A program made the position numbers and the translations under genes. This document shows, piece by piece, positions 16,229 to 25,174 of a DNA stretch of 64,000 nt (within the stretch, counting starts at the first letter, position 1; each line of letters starts with the position of its first letter). The DNA comes from an uncultured Desulfovibrio sp. (GTDB lineage Bacteria > Desulfobacterota > Desulfovibrionia > Desulfovibrionales > Desulfovibrionaceae), in NCBI RefSeq assembly GCF_910584445.1, contig NZ_CAJUBO010000004.1, positions 1-64,000 of the forward strand, written 5' to 3'. The notes below the pieces were generated by a model. It was not told where the DNA came from. It worked only from the letters and a program-made list of their open reading frames with translations, and made no database searches.

Positions 16229-16824
16229 GCGCCAGCCTGCCCATCCTCGCCTGTTTTCTCGCGGGCCTGCTGCTTGCGCGTTTCGGCCTTGCGCCGGAGG
16301 CGCTGCTGCGGCATGACCCCACGCTGCCCGCCCTGTGGCTGCTCATGGCGCTGGTGGGGCTTTCGCTGGGGGCGGACAGGCGCCTGGGCGAGATTTTGCG
16401 TTCCCTGCGGCCCCGCGTCCTTTTGCTGCCGCTGGGGACCACCGTGGGCACCTTCGCGGGCTGCGCCCTGATGAGTGTCTTTCTTGTGTACAGTGTGGCG
16501 GACTGCCTGGCCGTGGGGGCGGGCTTCGCCTATTATTCGCTTTCTTCGGTCTTCATCACCCAGTACCGGGGGGAGGAACTGGGCACGGTGGCCCTGCTCG
16601 CCAATATTTTCCGCGAGCTGTTCACCCTCATCTTCACCCCGCTGCTCGTGCGGCTCTGCGGGGCGCCAGCGCCCGTCATGTGCGGGGGGGCCTCCACCAT
16701 GGACACCACCTTGCCGGTCATTACCCGCGCCGCCGGGACGGCCTGGGCCTTTCCGGCCATCGTGCATGCCATGGTGCTTGATTTCAGCGTGCCGTTCTGG
16801 GTGACGCTGTTTTGCGGCCTGTGA
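16225..16824 (+). CDS. lysO: LysO-type lysine exporter, C-terminal subunit
   Basis: A 199-residue integral membrane protein equivalent to the C-terminal two thirds of LysO. Diagnostic stretches are ALVGLSLGADRRLGE, FAYYSLSSVFITQYRGEELG, LANIFRELFTLIFTPL and GGASTMDTTLPVI, which contain the conserved polar residues of this exporter family. About five to six membrane segments are visible. Its start overlaps the N-terminal subunit gene by four bases; two-gene LysO forms are known in several phyla, so this is a natural split rather than a frameshift. The 3' end overlaps the convergent flavoprotein gene by about 40 bases. Confidence 0.8.
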   Translation: MSASLPILACFLAGLLLARFGLAPEALLRHDPTLPALWLLMALVGLSLGADRRLGEILRSLRPRVLLLPLGTTVGTFAGCALMSVFLVYSVADCLAVGAGFAYYSLSSVFITQYRGEELGTVALLANIFRELFTLIFTPLLVRLCGAPAPVMCGGASTMDTTLPVITRAAGTAWAFPAIVHAMVLDFSVPFWVTLFCGL

Positions 16825-18121
16825 GGCGGCCTTCGGCCCCGGCCAGCACCGACCGCCCGGCGCGGATGCCGCTGGCCCAGGCCCAGTGGAGATTGTAGCC
16901 GCCCAGCCGTCCCGTCACATCGAGCATTTCGCCGACGATGTGCAGCCCGGGGATGAGGCGGCTCTCCATGGTGCGCGGGTCGACCTCGCCGGTATCCACG
17001 CCGCCGGAGCAGGCTTCGGCCCTGTCCAGCCCCCCGGTGCCGGACGGCGTCACGCGCAGGGCGTGGACGGCGGCGGCCAGCTGGCGGCGCGCCTGACGGG
17101 AAAGCTCGGCGCACTTGCGCCGGGCCGGCTCCGGCGGCAGGACGGCATCGAGCAGGCGCTGCGGCAGAAAGCGGCGCAGGAGGGCGCGGGGCGTGCGGGC
17201 GCCCCCGACATCGAGCAGGGCTTCCGTATCCTGGCCCGGCAGAAGATCCAGCTCCAGAGCGTGGCCGTCACGCCAGAACAGGGAGGCGCCAAGGACGAGC
17301 GGCCCGCTCAGGCCCGTATGCGTGAAGAGCAGGTCGTCCTCCCAGATGCGCGTCTTTCCCTCCACGGCGTGGGCCAGCGTCAGGCGCGCGGGCAGGCTGA
17401 TGCCCGCCAGCCCGCGCAACGCCGCGCCCAGGGGCGTTACCTCCGGGAGCCGCAGCGGCACCAGGGCCGGGCGCGCGGGCGTGAGCGTATGCCCCAGCGC
17501 GGCGGCGATCCGCCAGCCGGCGGCACTCCCCCCCAGGGCCGGACAGGCCGGGCTGCCCAGGGCAAGGACAACGGCGCGAGCGCGCCATATGCGCTTCCCG
17601 TCGTCCACGGCAAAACCGCCGTCTTCGCGCTGCACGGCGCGCACTTCCGCACCGCAGGCGAGACGGCAGCCGTGAGCGGCGCATTCGTCTTCCAGCGCGC
17701 GCACGAGCCGGATGGCGGGCACTTTCAGGAAAAGCCGCCCATGGTCGCGCTCTTCCACAGGCAGGCGCCAGCCCTGGATTCGGCGCAGCACGCGTTCCGG
17801 CGGAAGGGAGGCCAGGGCATGGCGGCAGAAGGCGGCGTCGGACCGGCAGAGGTAGTCCTCCGGCGTGACGGAGCGGTTGCTGAAATTGGCCCTGCCGCCA
17901 CCGCAGGCGGACAGCTTGCGGCCGGGGCTTCGCCCGCGTTCGAGCAGGAGGACGCCCAGCCCCCGGCGGCTGGCCTCGCACGCGCAGGCAAGCCCGGCGG
18001 CCCCGGCGCCGAGGATCAGCACATCCACGCGCCCCGCGCCCGCCTCCGCGCCGGGGATGCGCGGTTGGCGCCCCCGCGCGGCGATGGCCGGACCGCCGTT
18101 TGCCGGACCGTCATTTGACAT
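16784..18121 (-). CDS. FAD-dependent oxidoreductase, HI0933/YhiN family
   Basis: A 445-residue flavoprotein of the HI0933-like group. It has an N-terminal dinucleotide-binding GxGxxG motif (VLILGAGAAGLACA), the family hallmark GRKLSACGGGRANFSN, ALGSPACPALGGSAAGW, and a C-terminal MLDVTGRLGGYNLHWAWASG that closes the FAD site. Proposed roles for relatives include bile-acid 3-oxo-delta4 reduction (BaiN) and tRNA-related redox chemistry, but none can be assigned here. The start at 18121 is the first Met before the mature domain; no strong ribosome-binding site was seen. It is divergent from the YheT-like hydrolase gene. Confidence 0.85.
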   Translation of the reverse strand: MSNDGPANGGPAIAARGRQPRIPGAEAGAGRVDVLILGAGAAGLACACEASRRGLGVLLLERGRSPGRKLSACGGGRANFSNRSVTPEDYLCRSDAAFCRHALASLPPERVLRRIQGWRLPVEERDHGRLFLKVPAIRLVRALEDECAAHGCRLACGAEVRAVQREDGGFAVDDGKRIWRARAVVLALGSPACPALGGSAAGWRIAAALGHTLTPARPALVPLRLPEVTPLGAALRGLAGISLPARLTLAHAVEGKTRIWEDDLLFTHTGLSGPLVLGASLFWRDGHALELDLLPGQDTEALLDVGGARTPRALLRRFLPQRLLDAVLPPEPARRKCAELSRQARRQLAAAVHALRVTPSGTGGLDRAEACSGGVDTGEVDPRTMESRLIPGLHIVGEMLDVTGRLGGYNLHWAWASGIRAGRSVLAGAEGRLTGRKTASPRTAR

Positions 18122-18188
18122 GCACGAAGACGGCGGCGTAGAAAATGACCGCGATCGGGCGTCGCATGCCGTCACGGGGGTCCTGTCC

Positions 18189-19166
18189 ATGCCGATCCTT
18201 CCTTCTTCCTATCGTCCGCCCTGGTGGCTGACCAACGGGCACGCGGGCACGCTCTGGCCGGTCCTGTTCCGCCGCCGGCCGCGTCCGGCGCCGGGCATGG
18301 AGTCCGGGCCGGAGCGCATCCGCATTGAGACCGACGACGGGGATTTTCTTGATCTTGACCTGCACCGTCGCGCCGGGGCAAGGGCGCGCGGGCTGGTCAT
18401 CATCTCACATGGCCTTGAAGGCAACAGCCGCCGCAAATATGTCCTGGGCATGATCCGGGCGCTGGCCCTGCGCGGCTTCGATGCGCTTGCCTGGAACATG
18501 CGTTCCTGTTCGGGCGAGATCAACCGCACGGACAGGCTCTATCACATGGGCGAGATCGGCGATCTCGGCGCGGTCATCCGCTACGCGGAATCGCTGGACC
18601 TGCCGCTGGCGCTCGCGGGCTTCAGCCTGGGCGGCAACCAGATCTGCCGGTACCTCGCCCGTGGCCCGGTCTCCCCGCTTCTGCGCGCGGCCGTGGCCGT
18701 GTCCGTGCCGTGCGAGCTTGTCAGCGCCGCCGCCAGGATGGACGGCCCGTCGTGCCGGCTCTATATGGCCTATTTCCTCCGCACCCTGCGCGAGAAGGTG
18801 CGCGCCAAGGCCGCGCGCTTTCCTTCCTATCCTTCCACGGAAGGGGTGGAGCGCATCCGCACCTTCGGCGTTTTTGACGAGCGTTTCACCGCGCCGGTCT
18901 ACGGCTTCGCCTCGGCGCATGACTACTGGGCCGCCAACAGCGTCCTGCCGGACCTTCCCGAGATCCGCACGCCGCTGTATCTGCTGCTGGCGGCCGATGA
19001 CCCGTTCTGCACGCCGGCCTGCTACCCGTGGGAGGCCGCACGGCGCAACGCGCGTCTGCATCTGGAAGTGGCGCCGCACGGCGGGCATGTGGGCTTTGCC
19101 CAGCCGGGCGGTCTCTATTACAGCGAAGCACGCGCCGCGGCATTTCTTGACCGGTGTTTCGCGTGA
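18189..19166 (+). CDS. Alpha/beta hydrolase, YheT/UPF0017 family
   Basis: A 325-residue alpha/beta-hydrolase of the YheT (COG0429) type. It begins with the family-specific PPWWLTNGHAGTLWP, then has the oxyanion region SHGLEGNSRRKY, the nucleophile elbow GFSLGGNQICRY (catalytic Ser), an aspartate in LLAADDPFC and a histidine in APHGGHVGF. Members are carboxylesterases of uncertain natural substrate. It carries no signal peptide. The ATG at 18189 precedes the conserved N terminus and is divergent from the flavoprotein start with only 67 bases between. Confidence 0.88.
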   Translation: MPILPSSYRPPWWLTNGHAGTLWPVLFRRRPRPAPGMESGPERIRIETDDGDFLDLDLHRRAGARARGLVIISHGLEGNSRRKYVLGMIRALALRGFDALAWNMRSCSGEINRTDRLYHMGEIGDLGAVIRYAESLDLPLALAGFSLGGNQICRYLARGPVSPLLRAAVAVSVPCELVSAAARMDGPSCRLYMAYFLRTLREKVRAKAARFPSYPSTEGVERIRTFGVFDERFTAPVYGFASAHDYWAANSVLPDLPEIRTPLYLLLAADDPFCTPACYPWEAARRNARLHLEVAPHGGHVGFAQPGGLYYSEARAAAFLDRCFA

Positions 19167-19229
19167 GGGGCGCGGGCGCTCCCGGGGGAAAACGCGGGGG
19201 TGGCGGTGTTTTTGCTGGCAATTCGGCCC

Positions 19230-19247
19230 GTGTCAGTGTATTGACAC
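19230..19247 (+). promoter_or_regulatory. Inverted repeat upstream of the sigma-54 activator gene
   Basis: GTGTCA and TGACAC flank six bases (GTGTAT), a perfect dyad of the size of a regulator operator. It lies 68 bases before the activator start. No -24/-12 sigma-54 promoter was found here. Its function is inferred only. Confidence 0.4.
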
Positions 19248-19314
19248 CTGAACAGCCAGTCAAACGCCCGCGCGGGCCGGCCAGTGGCCGCCCGGGGCCG
19301 TGAGCAGGAACGCC

Positions 19315-20370
19315 ATGGATCTCGACACCAGCGGCATCATCGGCCAGAGCACCACCCTGGCCGAGGTCTTCAGGGTTCTCGGCAAGGTCGCCCCGACGGA
19401 CAGCACCGTCCTTGTAACCGGAGAATCCGGCACCGGCAAGGAACTTCTCGTGCGCGCCCTCCATGCCAATAGCCGGCGCGCGGACAAGCCCTTTGTGCCC
19501 ATCAACTGCGGCGCCATCCCCAAGGAACTGCTGGAAAGCGAGCTGTTCGGCCACGAAAAGGGCGCCTTCACCCATGCCATCCGCTCCCGGCCGGGGCGCT
19601 TCGAGCTTGCCGACGGCGGCACCATCTTTCTTGATGAAATCGGCGAGATGGATCTGAGCCTCCAGGTCAAGATCCTGCGCGTGCTCCAGGAAAAGGAGAT
19701 CGAACGCGTGGGAGGCACCGGCAGCAAGAAGGTGGATGTGCGCGTGGTGGCCGCCACCAACCGTGACCTGGAGCAGGAGGTGGCCGCCGGACATTTTCGG
19801 GAAGACCTCTACTACCGTCTCAACGTCATTCCCCTCCACCTGCCGCCGTTGCGCGAGCGCGGCGGCGATGTGCTCCTGCTGGCCGAGCACTTTCTTGAAC
19901 AGTTCTGCCGCAGGAAGGAACGGCCGCCGCTCGCGCTTGCGCCGGAGACGCGGCGCATCCTTGCCGCCTATTCCTGGCCGGGCAATGTGCGCGAACTCGT
20001 GAATTTCATGGAGCGGCTGAGCATCCTTGTGGATGGCGATACGGTCATGGCCGCCGACCTGCCCGCCAAGATCCTTGACCAGGTGGGGGATGTGGCTTCG
20101 CTGCCCGAGCCCGAACCGCCCGCCCCGGCGCCGGCCGTGGCGCCGGGCGCCGCCCGCGACGGCGTCCCCGGGGAGGGGGGCTTTGTGTGGCCCACCCTGT
20201 CCGTGCTGGAAGACAAGGGGATGAACCTCAAGGATTTTCTCGATACCGTGGAAGGCCGCCTCATTGACGAGGCGCTGGAACGCGCGGACGGCGTCAAGAA
20301 CCAGGCCGCCGAATATCTGGGCATCAAGCGGACGACCCTCATCGAAAAGCTCAAGAAGCGGGGGGCATGA
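19315..20370 (+). CDS. Sigma-54-dependent transcriptional activator without receiver domain
   Basis: A 351-residue enhancer-binding protein consisting of the AAA+ domain and a Fis-type helix-turn-helix. Walker A GESGTGKE is at 36-43 and Walker B is in GGTIFLDEIGEMD. The sigma-54 contact loop reads GAFTHA (83-88) instead of the canonical GAFTGA. SWPGNVREL marks the end of the ATPase, and the HTH is at about 315-351 (KNQAAEYLGIKRTTLIEKLK). There is no receiver or PAS domain before the AAA+ core, so control must come through partners or expression level. The ATG at 19315 follows AGGA; a GTG five codons earlier is possible. It overlaps the TPR gene by four bases. Flagellar FlrC-like regulators are a possible parallel. 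Confidence 0.88.
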   Translation: MDLDTSGIIGQSTTLAEVFRVLGKVAPTDSTVLVTGESGTGKELLVRALHANSRRADKPFVPINCGAIPKELLESELFGHEKGAFTHAIRSRPGRFELADGGTIFLDEIGEMDLSLQVKILRVLQEKEIERVGGTGSKKVDVRVVAATNRDLEQEVAAGHFREDLYYRLNVIPLHLPPLRERGGDVLLLAEHFLEQFCRRKERPPLALAPETRRILAAYSWPGNVRELVNFMERLSILVDGDTVMAADLPAKILDQVGDVASLPEPEPPAPAPAVAPGAARDGVPGEGGFVWPTLSVLEDKGMNLKDFLDTVEGRLIDEALERADGVKNQAAEYLGIKRTTLIEKLKKRGA

Positions 20371-23300
20371 ACCTGGCGTCCGATATGTGGGGGATGTGGC
20401 ATTTTTTTTGCATTGTCTTGTGCAGGATGCTGCCCATGGCTGTTTTCTTCCGCCCCATACACACAGCGCCTGTCGCTGCGCGCCCCGCGCGGCTCGCTCC
20501 CGGCAACGGCCGGCGGGCCGCGTGCCTGCTGGTGTTCGTCTGCTGGCTGGGCGGCGCCGCGCCCGCCCTGGCCGCCGACAGCGGGGGCATGGCCGCCGTT
20601 CCCGGAACGGAGCAGGTGCGCGGGCAGCTCAATGGGCGGCAGACCGTCCCGTATTCACAACTGAATGCCCTGGGTGCCAGGGCCGGGGCGGACATGCCCT
20701 GGCCCGCCCCTGCGTCCGCTCCGGCGGAAACGCCCGGCGTGATGGCGCGGGCGTTCGGCGCGGCCCCGGCGCAGGCGGCCACGCCCGGCCAGCCCGGCGC
20801 GGCGGCCGGCGCGACAGCGGGACAAGCCCTGGGCGGCCGGGGCGTCATGGATTCCCGGCAATCGCTGCGGGGCAAGGTCAATACCGGGGGTCCGGAAGAC
20901 TGGCCTGAAAACAGCGGTCTTTCCACTGCCACGGCCGATGTGCCCGGGGGAACGGCCGCCCCGTCGGCGCCGCCTGCGCCGGACCCCGCGCCACAGGCCG
21001 GGGCTTCTCCGGCGCGGACGCCGGGGGGCGCGGCGGGACAGCCTGTGCCCGGACCCGCGCCGGCGATGCCGCAGGCGGAGACCGCTCCCCGCAAGGCGCC
21101 TCCCCCGGCCGTTGAGGTGCCCCCGGCCTCTTCCGTTGCTGTTCCCGGGACCGCTCCGGGCGCGTCAGACTCTCCGGCCGGCGCGCCAGCCACACCGGCA
21201 GGCGCGCCGGAGGCGGCCTCCGCCGCGGCGCCGTCCACTCCCCCGCCGGCCGCCGTGCGCCACGAGGGACGCACAGCGTCCGGAACGGCGGTGCCCGGCA
21301 CGGTGGGGCTGCCCCTCGGGCAGAAGGCTCCCGAGCCGCCGGAGCCTGAGAAGCCCCGTGAAGTCATCTATGTGGACGAGCAGGGAAATCCGGTGCCCAA
21401 GCCGCCGGAGCCGGACAAGATGTTCGCCGCCGCCGAGGCGCTCATTGACGAGGGCAAGTACGACGAAGCCCTGCCCGCGCTGGAGAATATCCGTCAGCTG
21501 CCGAATCTGCCGCCCGAGTTGCTGGAAAGGACGCTCTACCGCATCAGCGACTGCCTCTGGGCGCGCTATGCGGACAATCCGCTGGCGGGATTCGAACCTA
21601 TCGTCTCCTCCACAAACGAGGCCATGAACGCCAATCTGCGTTCGCCCCGCGTGCCGGACGCGCTCCTGCGTCTGGGCCTTGCCAACGCCAATGTGGGCAA
21701 TCTCGGCGAGGCCGGAGGGTATATCGTCGCCCTGCTGCGCCGCTTTCCCGATTATCCCGGCGTTGCCCAGGGCCTGACCGCCCTGGGGGAGGCCCAGCTC
21801 AAGAACGGGCGCAACGCCGAAGCCGAGCAGTCCTTTGGCATCGTGCTCGACAAGTATCCCGAATCCTCGCAACTCCAGGCCGCATCCGTGGGGCTGGCAA
21901 AGGCCCTTGTCAATCAGGACAAGCATGAGCGCGCGCAGGTCATCCTCGACTTCATCAGCAAGCGCTGGCCCCGGTATTATATCGATGATCCGGCGTTCCT
22001 GCTCCTTCAGGCGGCCAATGACGAAAAAATGGGCCGCGGTGACGCGGCCATGGATCTCCACTGGCTCTTTGTCAATCTGGACCCGAAACGCCAGGGCAAC
22101 GACAGCCTGCTGCTCAGGATGGCCGATACCTACATGCGGCGGGGCAACAGCCAGGCGGCGAATTTCATCTACACGGATCTGGAACGGAATTTTCCCGACT
22201 CCCCGGCGGCCGTTACCGCGCGTCTGCGCCTGGCGGAAAAGGGCATCCACGAATCGCCCATCACCTATGAGGAAATGAGCAGGGTGTTCGCGCAGGGAGG
22301 AGAGCCGCCGCTCTGGCAGGTCTATTCCGATCTGGCCGCGTCGTCGGATACGACGCCCGAGGCGGTGCTCGCGCGGCTCAAGCAGGCCATGTGGCTCTAT
22401 TGGGACCGCCAGTACCCCGAAGCCATGGGCAAGGCGGCGGATTTCATCGATGCGTATCCCGAGCATCGGGACGTGCCCGAAGCGCGCGAGATCCTTTGGC
22501 AGGCATTCAGCAAGGAGCTTGCCAACTCTCTGGCCGAACAGAACTACGGCCGCATCCTTCTGCTCTGGAACGGCTTTCCGCTGGTGCGCGAGCGCTATGG
22601 CGCGCCGGACGCAAAGCTTCGCTATGCGTTGGCCCAGGGCTGGCTGGAGCGGGGGGATGAAAAGAAGTCCTTCGAGCTGCTGGCGGATTTTCTCAAGGGT
22701 CCCATGGACCCGGACTATGGCGAGGCCGCCTTTTCCCAGTTTTTCAACCACTATCTGAAAAACGGCGCCTGGGACAAGATCCTCGACCTGAGCAAGCTCG
22801 TGGAGAACTGGGATCTTCAGCCGCAGTTGCGTAATCAGCTCGACTATGCCATGGCGCTTTCCGCGCAGAATCTCAATCTGGGCGGCCCGGCGCTGACCAT
22901 GTGGCGGAAGCTGGCGGAACGGCAGGATATCCCGCTCTATCAGCAGGCCTATGCCACCTATTTTCTCGCGCGTGACGCCGAGAACCGCAAGGATATCCGC
23001 AACGCCTACGAGGCCAACCGCCGCGTCATCGAGCTTTTTACCCGCCTGCAGGACGAACGCTCCGACAAGGCGGACCCCCAGCGCATCAAGGAGGCCATCG
23101 CCGCGCTCATGGACATTTGCGAGGTGGGGAACCGCATCCCCGAGGCCCTGCAATGGGTGGAACGCTATACTGCCTATGTGCCGCAGGATTCGGCGGAGTA
23201 TCCGGGGCTGCGCTTCCGCGAGGCGCGCCTTTACCGCAAGCTCGGGGATGCCTCCCGCGCTGAGGCGCTGCTGGAAGGCATTGTGCAGCGTTTCCCCGAT

Positions 23301-23483
23301 TCGCCCTTTGCCCAGGCCGCGGCTGCCGAATTGCGGACCTTTGAGGTCTCGCGCGATCTCCAGCGTTTCATGCCGGGGCAGGGAGAAGAGAAAAAGCCTG
23401 CCAGCGATGCCTCCACCGAAGGCAACTGGAGCAGCACATCCGGCGGTCAGGCGCGGCAGCAGGGGGGCGGCGGAAGCCGGTAG
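20367..23483 (+). CDS. Large exported TPR protein, translationally coupled to the sigma-54 activator
   Basis: A 1038-residue protein. A basic N-terminal region and hydrophobic core (51-66) end in APALAAD, suggesting export; translation could also begin at Met21. Residues 70-330 are a low-complexity, Pro/Ala/Gly-rich segment, probably extended. From about 350 to 1000 tetratricopeptide-like helical repeats follow (for example LIDEGKYDEALPALENI, LTALGEAQLKNGRNAEAEQSF, GDASRAEALLEGIVQRFPDS). It is likely a periplasmic or cell-envelope scaffold. Function unknown; the four-base overlap with the activator argues for joint control, perhaps in motility or envelope assembly. The TAG stop is the first three bases of a TAGAGC repeat end. 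Confidence 0.8.
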   Translation: MNLASDMWGMWHFFCIVLCRMLPMAVFFRPIHTAPVAARPARLAPGNGRRAACLLVFVCWLGGAAPALAADSGGMAAVPGTEQVRGQLNGRQTVPYSQLNALGARAGADMPWPAPASAPAETPGVMARAFGAAPAQAATPGQPGAAAGATAGQALGGRGVMDSRQSLRGKVNTGGPEDWPENSGLSTATADVPGGTAAPSAPPAPDPAPQAGASPARTPGGAAGQPVPGPAPAMPQAETAPRKAPPPAVEVPPASSVAVPGTAPGASDSPAGAPATPAGAPEAASAAAPSTPPPAAVRHEGRTASGTAVPGTVGLPLGQKAPEPPEPEKPREVIYVDEQGNPVPKPPEPDKMFAAAEALIDEGKYDEALPALENIRQLPNLPPELLERTLYRISDCLWARYADNPLAGFEPIVSSTNEAMNANLRSPRVPDALLRLGLANANVGNLGEAGGYIVALLRRFPDYPGVAQGLTALGEAQLKNGRNAEAEQSFGIVLDKYPESSQLQAASVGLAKALVNQDKHERAQVILDFISKRWPRYYIDDPAFLLLQAANDEKMGRGDAAMDLHWLFVNLDPKRQGNDSLLLRMADTYMRRGNSQAANFIYTDLERNFPDSPAAVTARLRLAEKGIHESPITYEEMSRVFAQGGEPPLWQVYSDLAASSDTTPEAVLARLKQAMWLYWDRQYPEAMGKAADFIDAYPEHRDVPEAREILWQAFSKELANSLAEQNYGRILLLWNGFPLVRERYGAPDAKLRYALAQGWLERGDEKKSFELLADFLKGPMDPDYGEAAFSQFFNHYLKNGAWDKILDLSKLVENWDLQPQLRNQLDYAMALSAQNLNLGGPALTMWRKLAERQDIPLYQQAYATYFLARDAENRKDIRNAYEANRRVIELFTRLQDERSDKADPQRIKEAIAALMDICEVGNRIPEALQWVERYTAYVPQDSAEYPGLRFREARLYRKLGDASRAEALLEGIVQRFPDSPFAQAAAAELRTFEVSRDLQRFMPGQGEEKKPASDASTEGNWSSTSGGQARQQGGGGSR

Positions 23484-23515
23484 AGCATTTTTTCGGGGAG
23501 GATGCCCGTCTTGCG
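23481..23515 (+). repeat. Truncated TAGAGC repeat end supplying a stop codon
   Basis: TAGAGCATTTTTTCGGGGAG then GATGCCCGTCTTGCG resembles the inverted right end of the copy at 55896 (TAGAGCATTTTGCTGAGGA then AAATATCTGCAAGAC). The first TAG is the stop codon of the TPR gene. Confidence 0.4.
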
Positions 23516-23555
23516 GAGATGTTCCTCAGGCGTCGCTGCCTTCACCGCGAGCGTT

Positions 23556-24314
23556 TCAAATACTGACTTCCAGGACCCGCAGGCAGAAATCGCGCGTTCG
23601 CGTGGCTGAACCGTCGGCGAGCAGCTGCGCGGGCGCCCCGCGTTCAATGATCCTGCCGCGTTCCATGAACAGGATCTCCGTGGCGAGGGCGCGGGCAAAG
23701 TCCATCTGGTGCGTCGCCATGACCATGGTCATGCCCCCGGCCGCCAGATCGCGGATGACAGCCAGTACCTCGCCCACCAGTTCCGGGTCCAGGGCGGAAG
23801 TGGGTTCGTCAAGCAGCATGACCTTGGGGTCCATGGCAAGGGCGCGGGCGATCGCCACGCGCTGTTTCTGGCCGCCGGAGAGCTGGGCCGGATAGAGCAG
23901 GGCGCGCCGGGCAAGGCCCACCCGGGCCAGTTCGTCAAGCGCCCTGGCCCTGGCCTCCTTGCGGGACATGCCCCGCACCTTGCGCAGGGCGATGGCGACG
24001 TTCTCTTCCGCCGTGAGGTGGTCAAACAGGTTGAAATCCTGAAAGATCATGCCCACCTGGGCGCGAAAGTCACAGAGCCTGCGCCGGTCGTCGCGCTCCA
24101 GGCGTTCGCCTTCCAGCCATATCTCGCCGCTGTCGGGCGGGATGAGGCAGTCGATGCACTGGAGCAGGGTGCTCTTGCCCGCGCCGGAAGGGCCGATGAG
24201 CACCATGAGTTCCCCGCGGCGCACGGCAAGGGAGCAGTCATCCAGGATGAGCTTGCCGCCCAGCCGTTTGGAGACATGCTCCACGCGGAGCACAACGTCC
24301 TGTTCCTCCCTCAT
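23556..24314 (-). CDS. Polar amino acid ABC transporter, ATP-binding protein
   Basis: A 252-residue ABC ATPase of the GlnQ/HisP type. Walker A GPSGAGKST, Q-loop in GMIFQDFNLFDHLT, signature LSGGQKQRVAIARAL, Walker B VMLLDEPTSALD and the H-loop THQMDF are all intact. The start at 24314 follows GGGAGG. It is the last of three genes (binding protein, permease, ATPase) on the minus strand, which together form a complete importer energised in the cytoplasm. The substrate class (polar or basic amino acid) follows from the binding-protein family, not from this subunit. Confidence 0.92.
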   Translation of the reverse strand: MREEQDVVLRVEHVSKRLGGKLILDDCSLAVRRGELMVLIGPSGAGKSTLLQCIDCLIPPDSGEIWLEGERLERDDRRRLCDFRAQVGMIFQDFNLFDHLTAEENVAIALRKVRGMSRKEARARALDELARVGLARRALLYPAQLSGGQKQRVAIARALAMDPKVMLLDEPTSALDPELVGEVLAVIRDLAAGGMTMVMATHQMDFARALATEILFMERGRIIERGAPAQLLADGSATRTRDFCLRVLEVSI

Positions 24315-24327
24315 TGGTCCTCCCGTT

Positions 24328-25023
24328 CTAGGCCGGTTCTCCCATCCCCAGGCTGCCCCCGCCGGTGGAGTAGCCAGGCACATGGACCTTGTCCTCCAGG
24401 CGGCGCAGCAGCCTGAGCACCACCAGGGTAAGGAGAAAATAGATGGATCCGGCCGCGGCATAAAGCGCCAGGTGCTCATGGGTGCGCGCCGCGGCAAAGG
24501 AGGTGCGCGCCATGATGTCCTGCGTCCCGAGGACGAAGCAGATGGCCGAGTCCTTGAGAAGAATGGAAAATTCGTTGGCCCAGCCGGGAATGGAAAGGCG
24601 CAGGGCCTGCGGCAGGATGATGCAGGCGATGCCCGTGGCGTCGTTCATGCCCAGTGCCCTGGCCGCCAGGAGCTGCCCCCTGGGCAGGCTTTCGATGGCG
24701 CCCCGGAAAATCTGCGACTGGTACGCTGTGCTGGTGCAGCCGAGTACCAGGCAGGAGATGAAAAAGGGTTCAGCGGGCAGGCCGAGGCTGATGAAGAAGC
24801 CGTAAAACAGGAAGAGCAGGACCAGGATGGGCACGCCCCGGAAGAACCAGACATAGAGCCGCACCAGGCTCCGGCTCCAGCCGGGACCATAGACCTGGGC
24901 CACCGCAAAGGGAACGCCCAGGGCGAGTCCCATGGCGAGCGATGCGGCCACATTGCCCACAGTGACGAGGATGCCCGGCAGAATGGCGGGCAGCGCCTGG
25001 ATGACGACGAGCAGAGAGTCCAT
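24328..25023 (-). CDS. Polar amino acid ABC transporter, permease
   Basis: A 231-residue inner-membrane permease of the HisMQ/GlnP family with about five membrane segments. The cytoplasmic EAA loop that docks on the ATPase is visible as ESLPRGQLLAARALGM followed by IILPQALRLSIP. The likely start is the ATG at 25023, just before the first hydrophobic segment; no strong ribosome-binding site precedes it. The stop is 13 bases before the ATPase start, so the two are cotranscribed. With a single permease the complex would form a homodimer. Confidence 0.9.
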   Translation of the reverse strand: MDSLLVVIQALPAILPGILVTVGNVAASLAMGLALGVPFAVAQVYGPGWSRSLVRLYVWFFRGVPILVLLFLFYGFFISLGLPAEPFFISCLVLGCTSTAYQSQIFRGAIESLPRGQLLAARALGMNDATGIACIILPQALRLSIPGWANEFSILLKDSAICFVLGTQDIMARTSFAAARTHEHLALYAAAGSIYFLLTLVVLRLLRRLEDKVHVPGYSTGGGSLGMGEPA

Positions 25024-25174
25024 GGGCGTGGCGTTTACGGTCGTTGCCGGGTGCTCCGGCGGGGGAGCGCGCCGGTGAAGGGGCGGCCGCCGCCGGCGGT
25101 GCCCGCGCATACGGCGCGGCCCCGGGCAGTCCTTCCGGCCGTGGGCAGGCAGGCTCCGGAGCCGCGCGCCGGCA

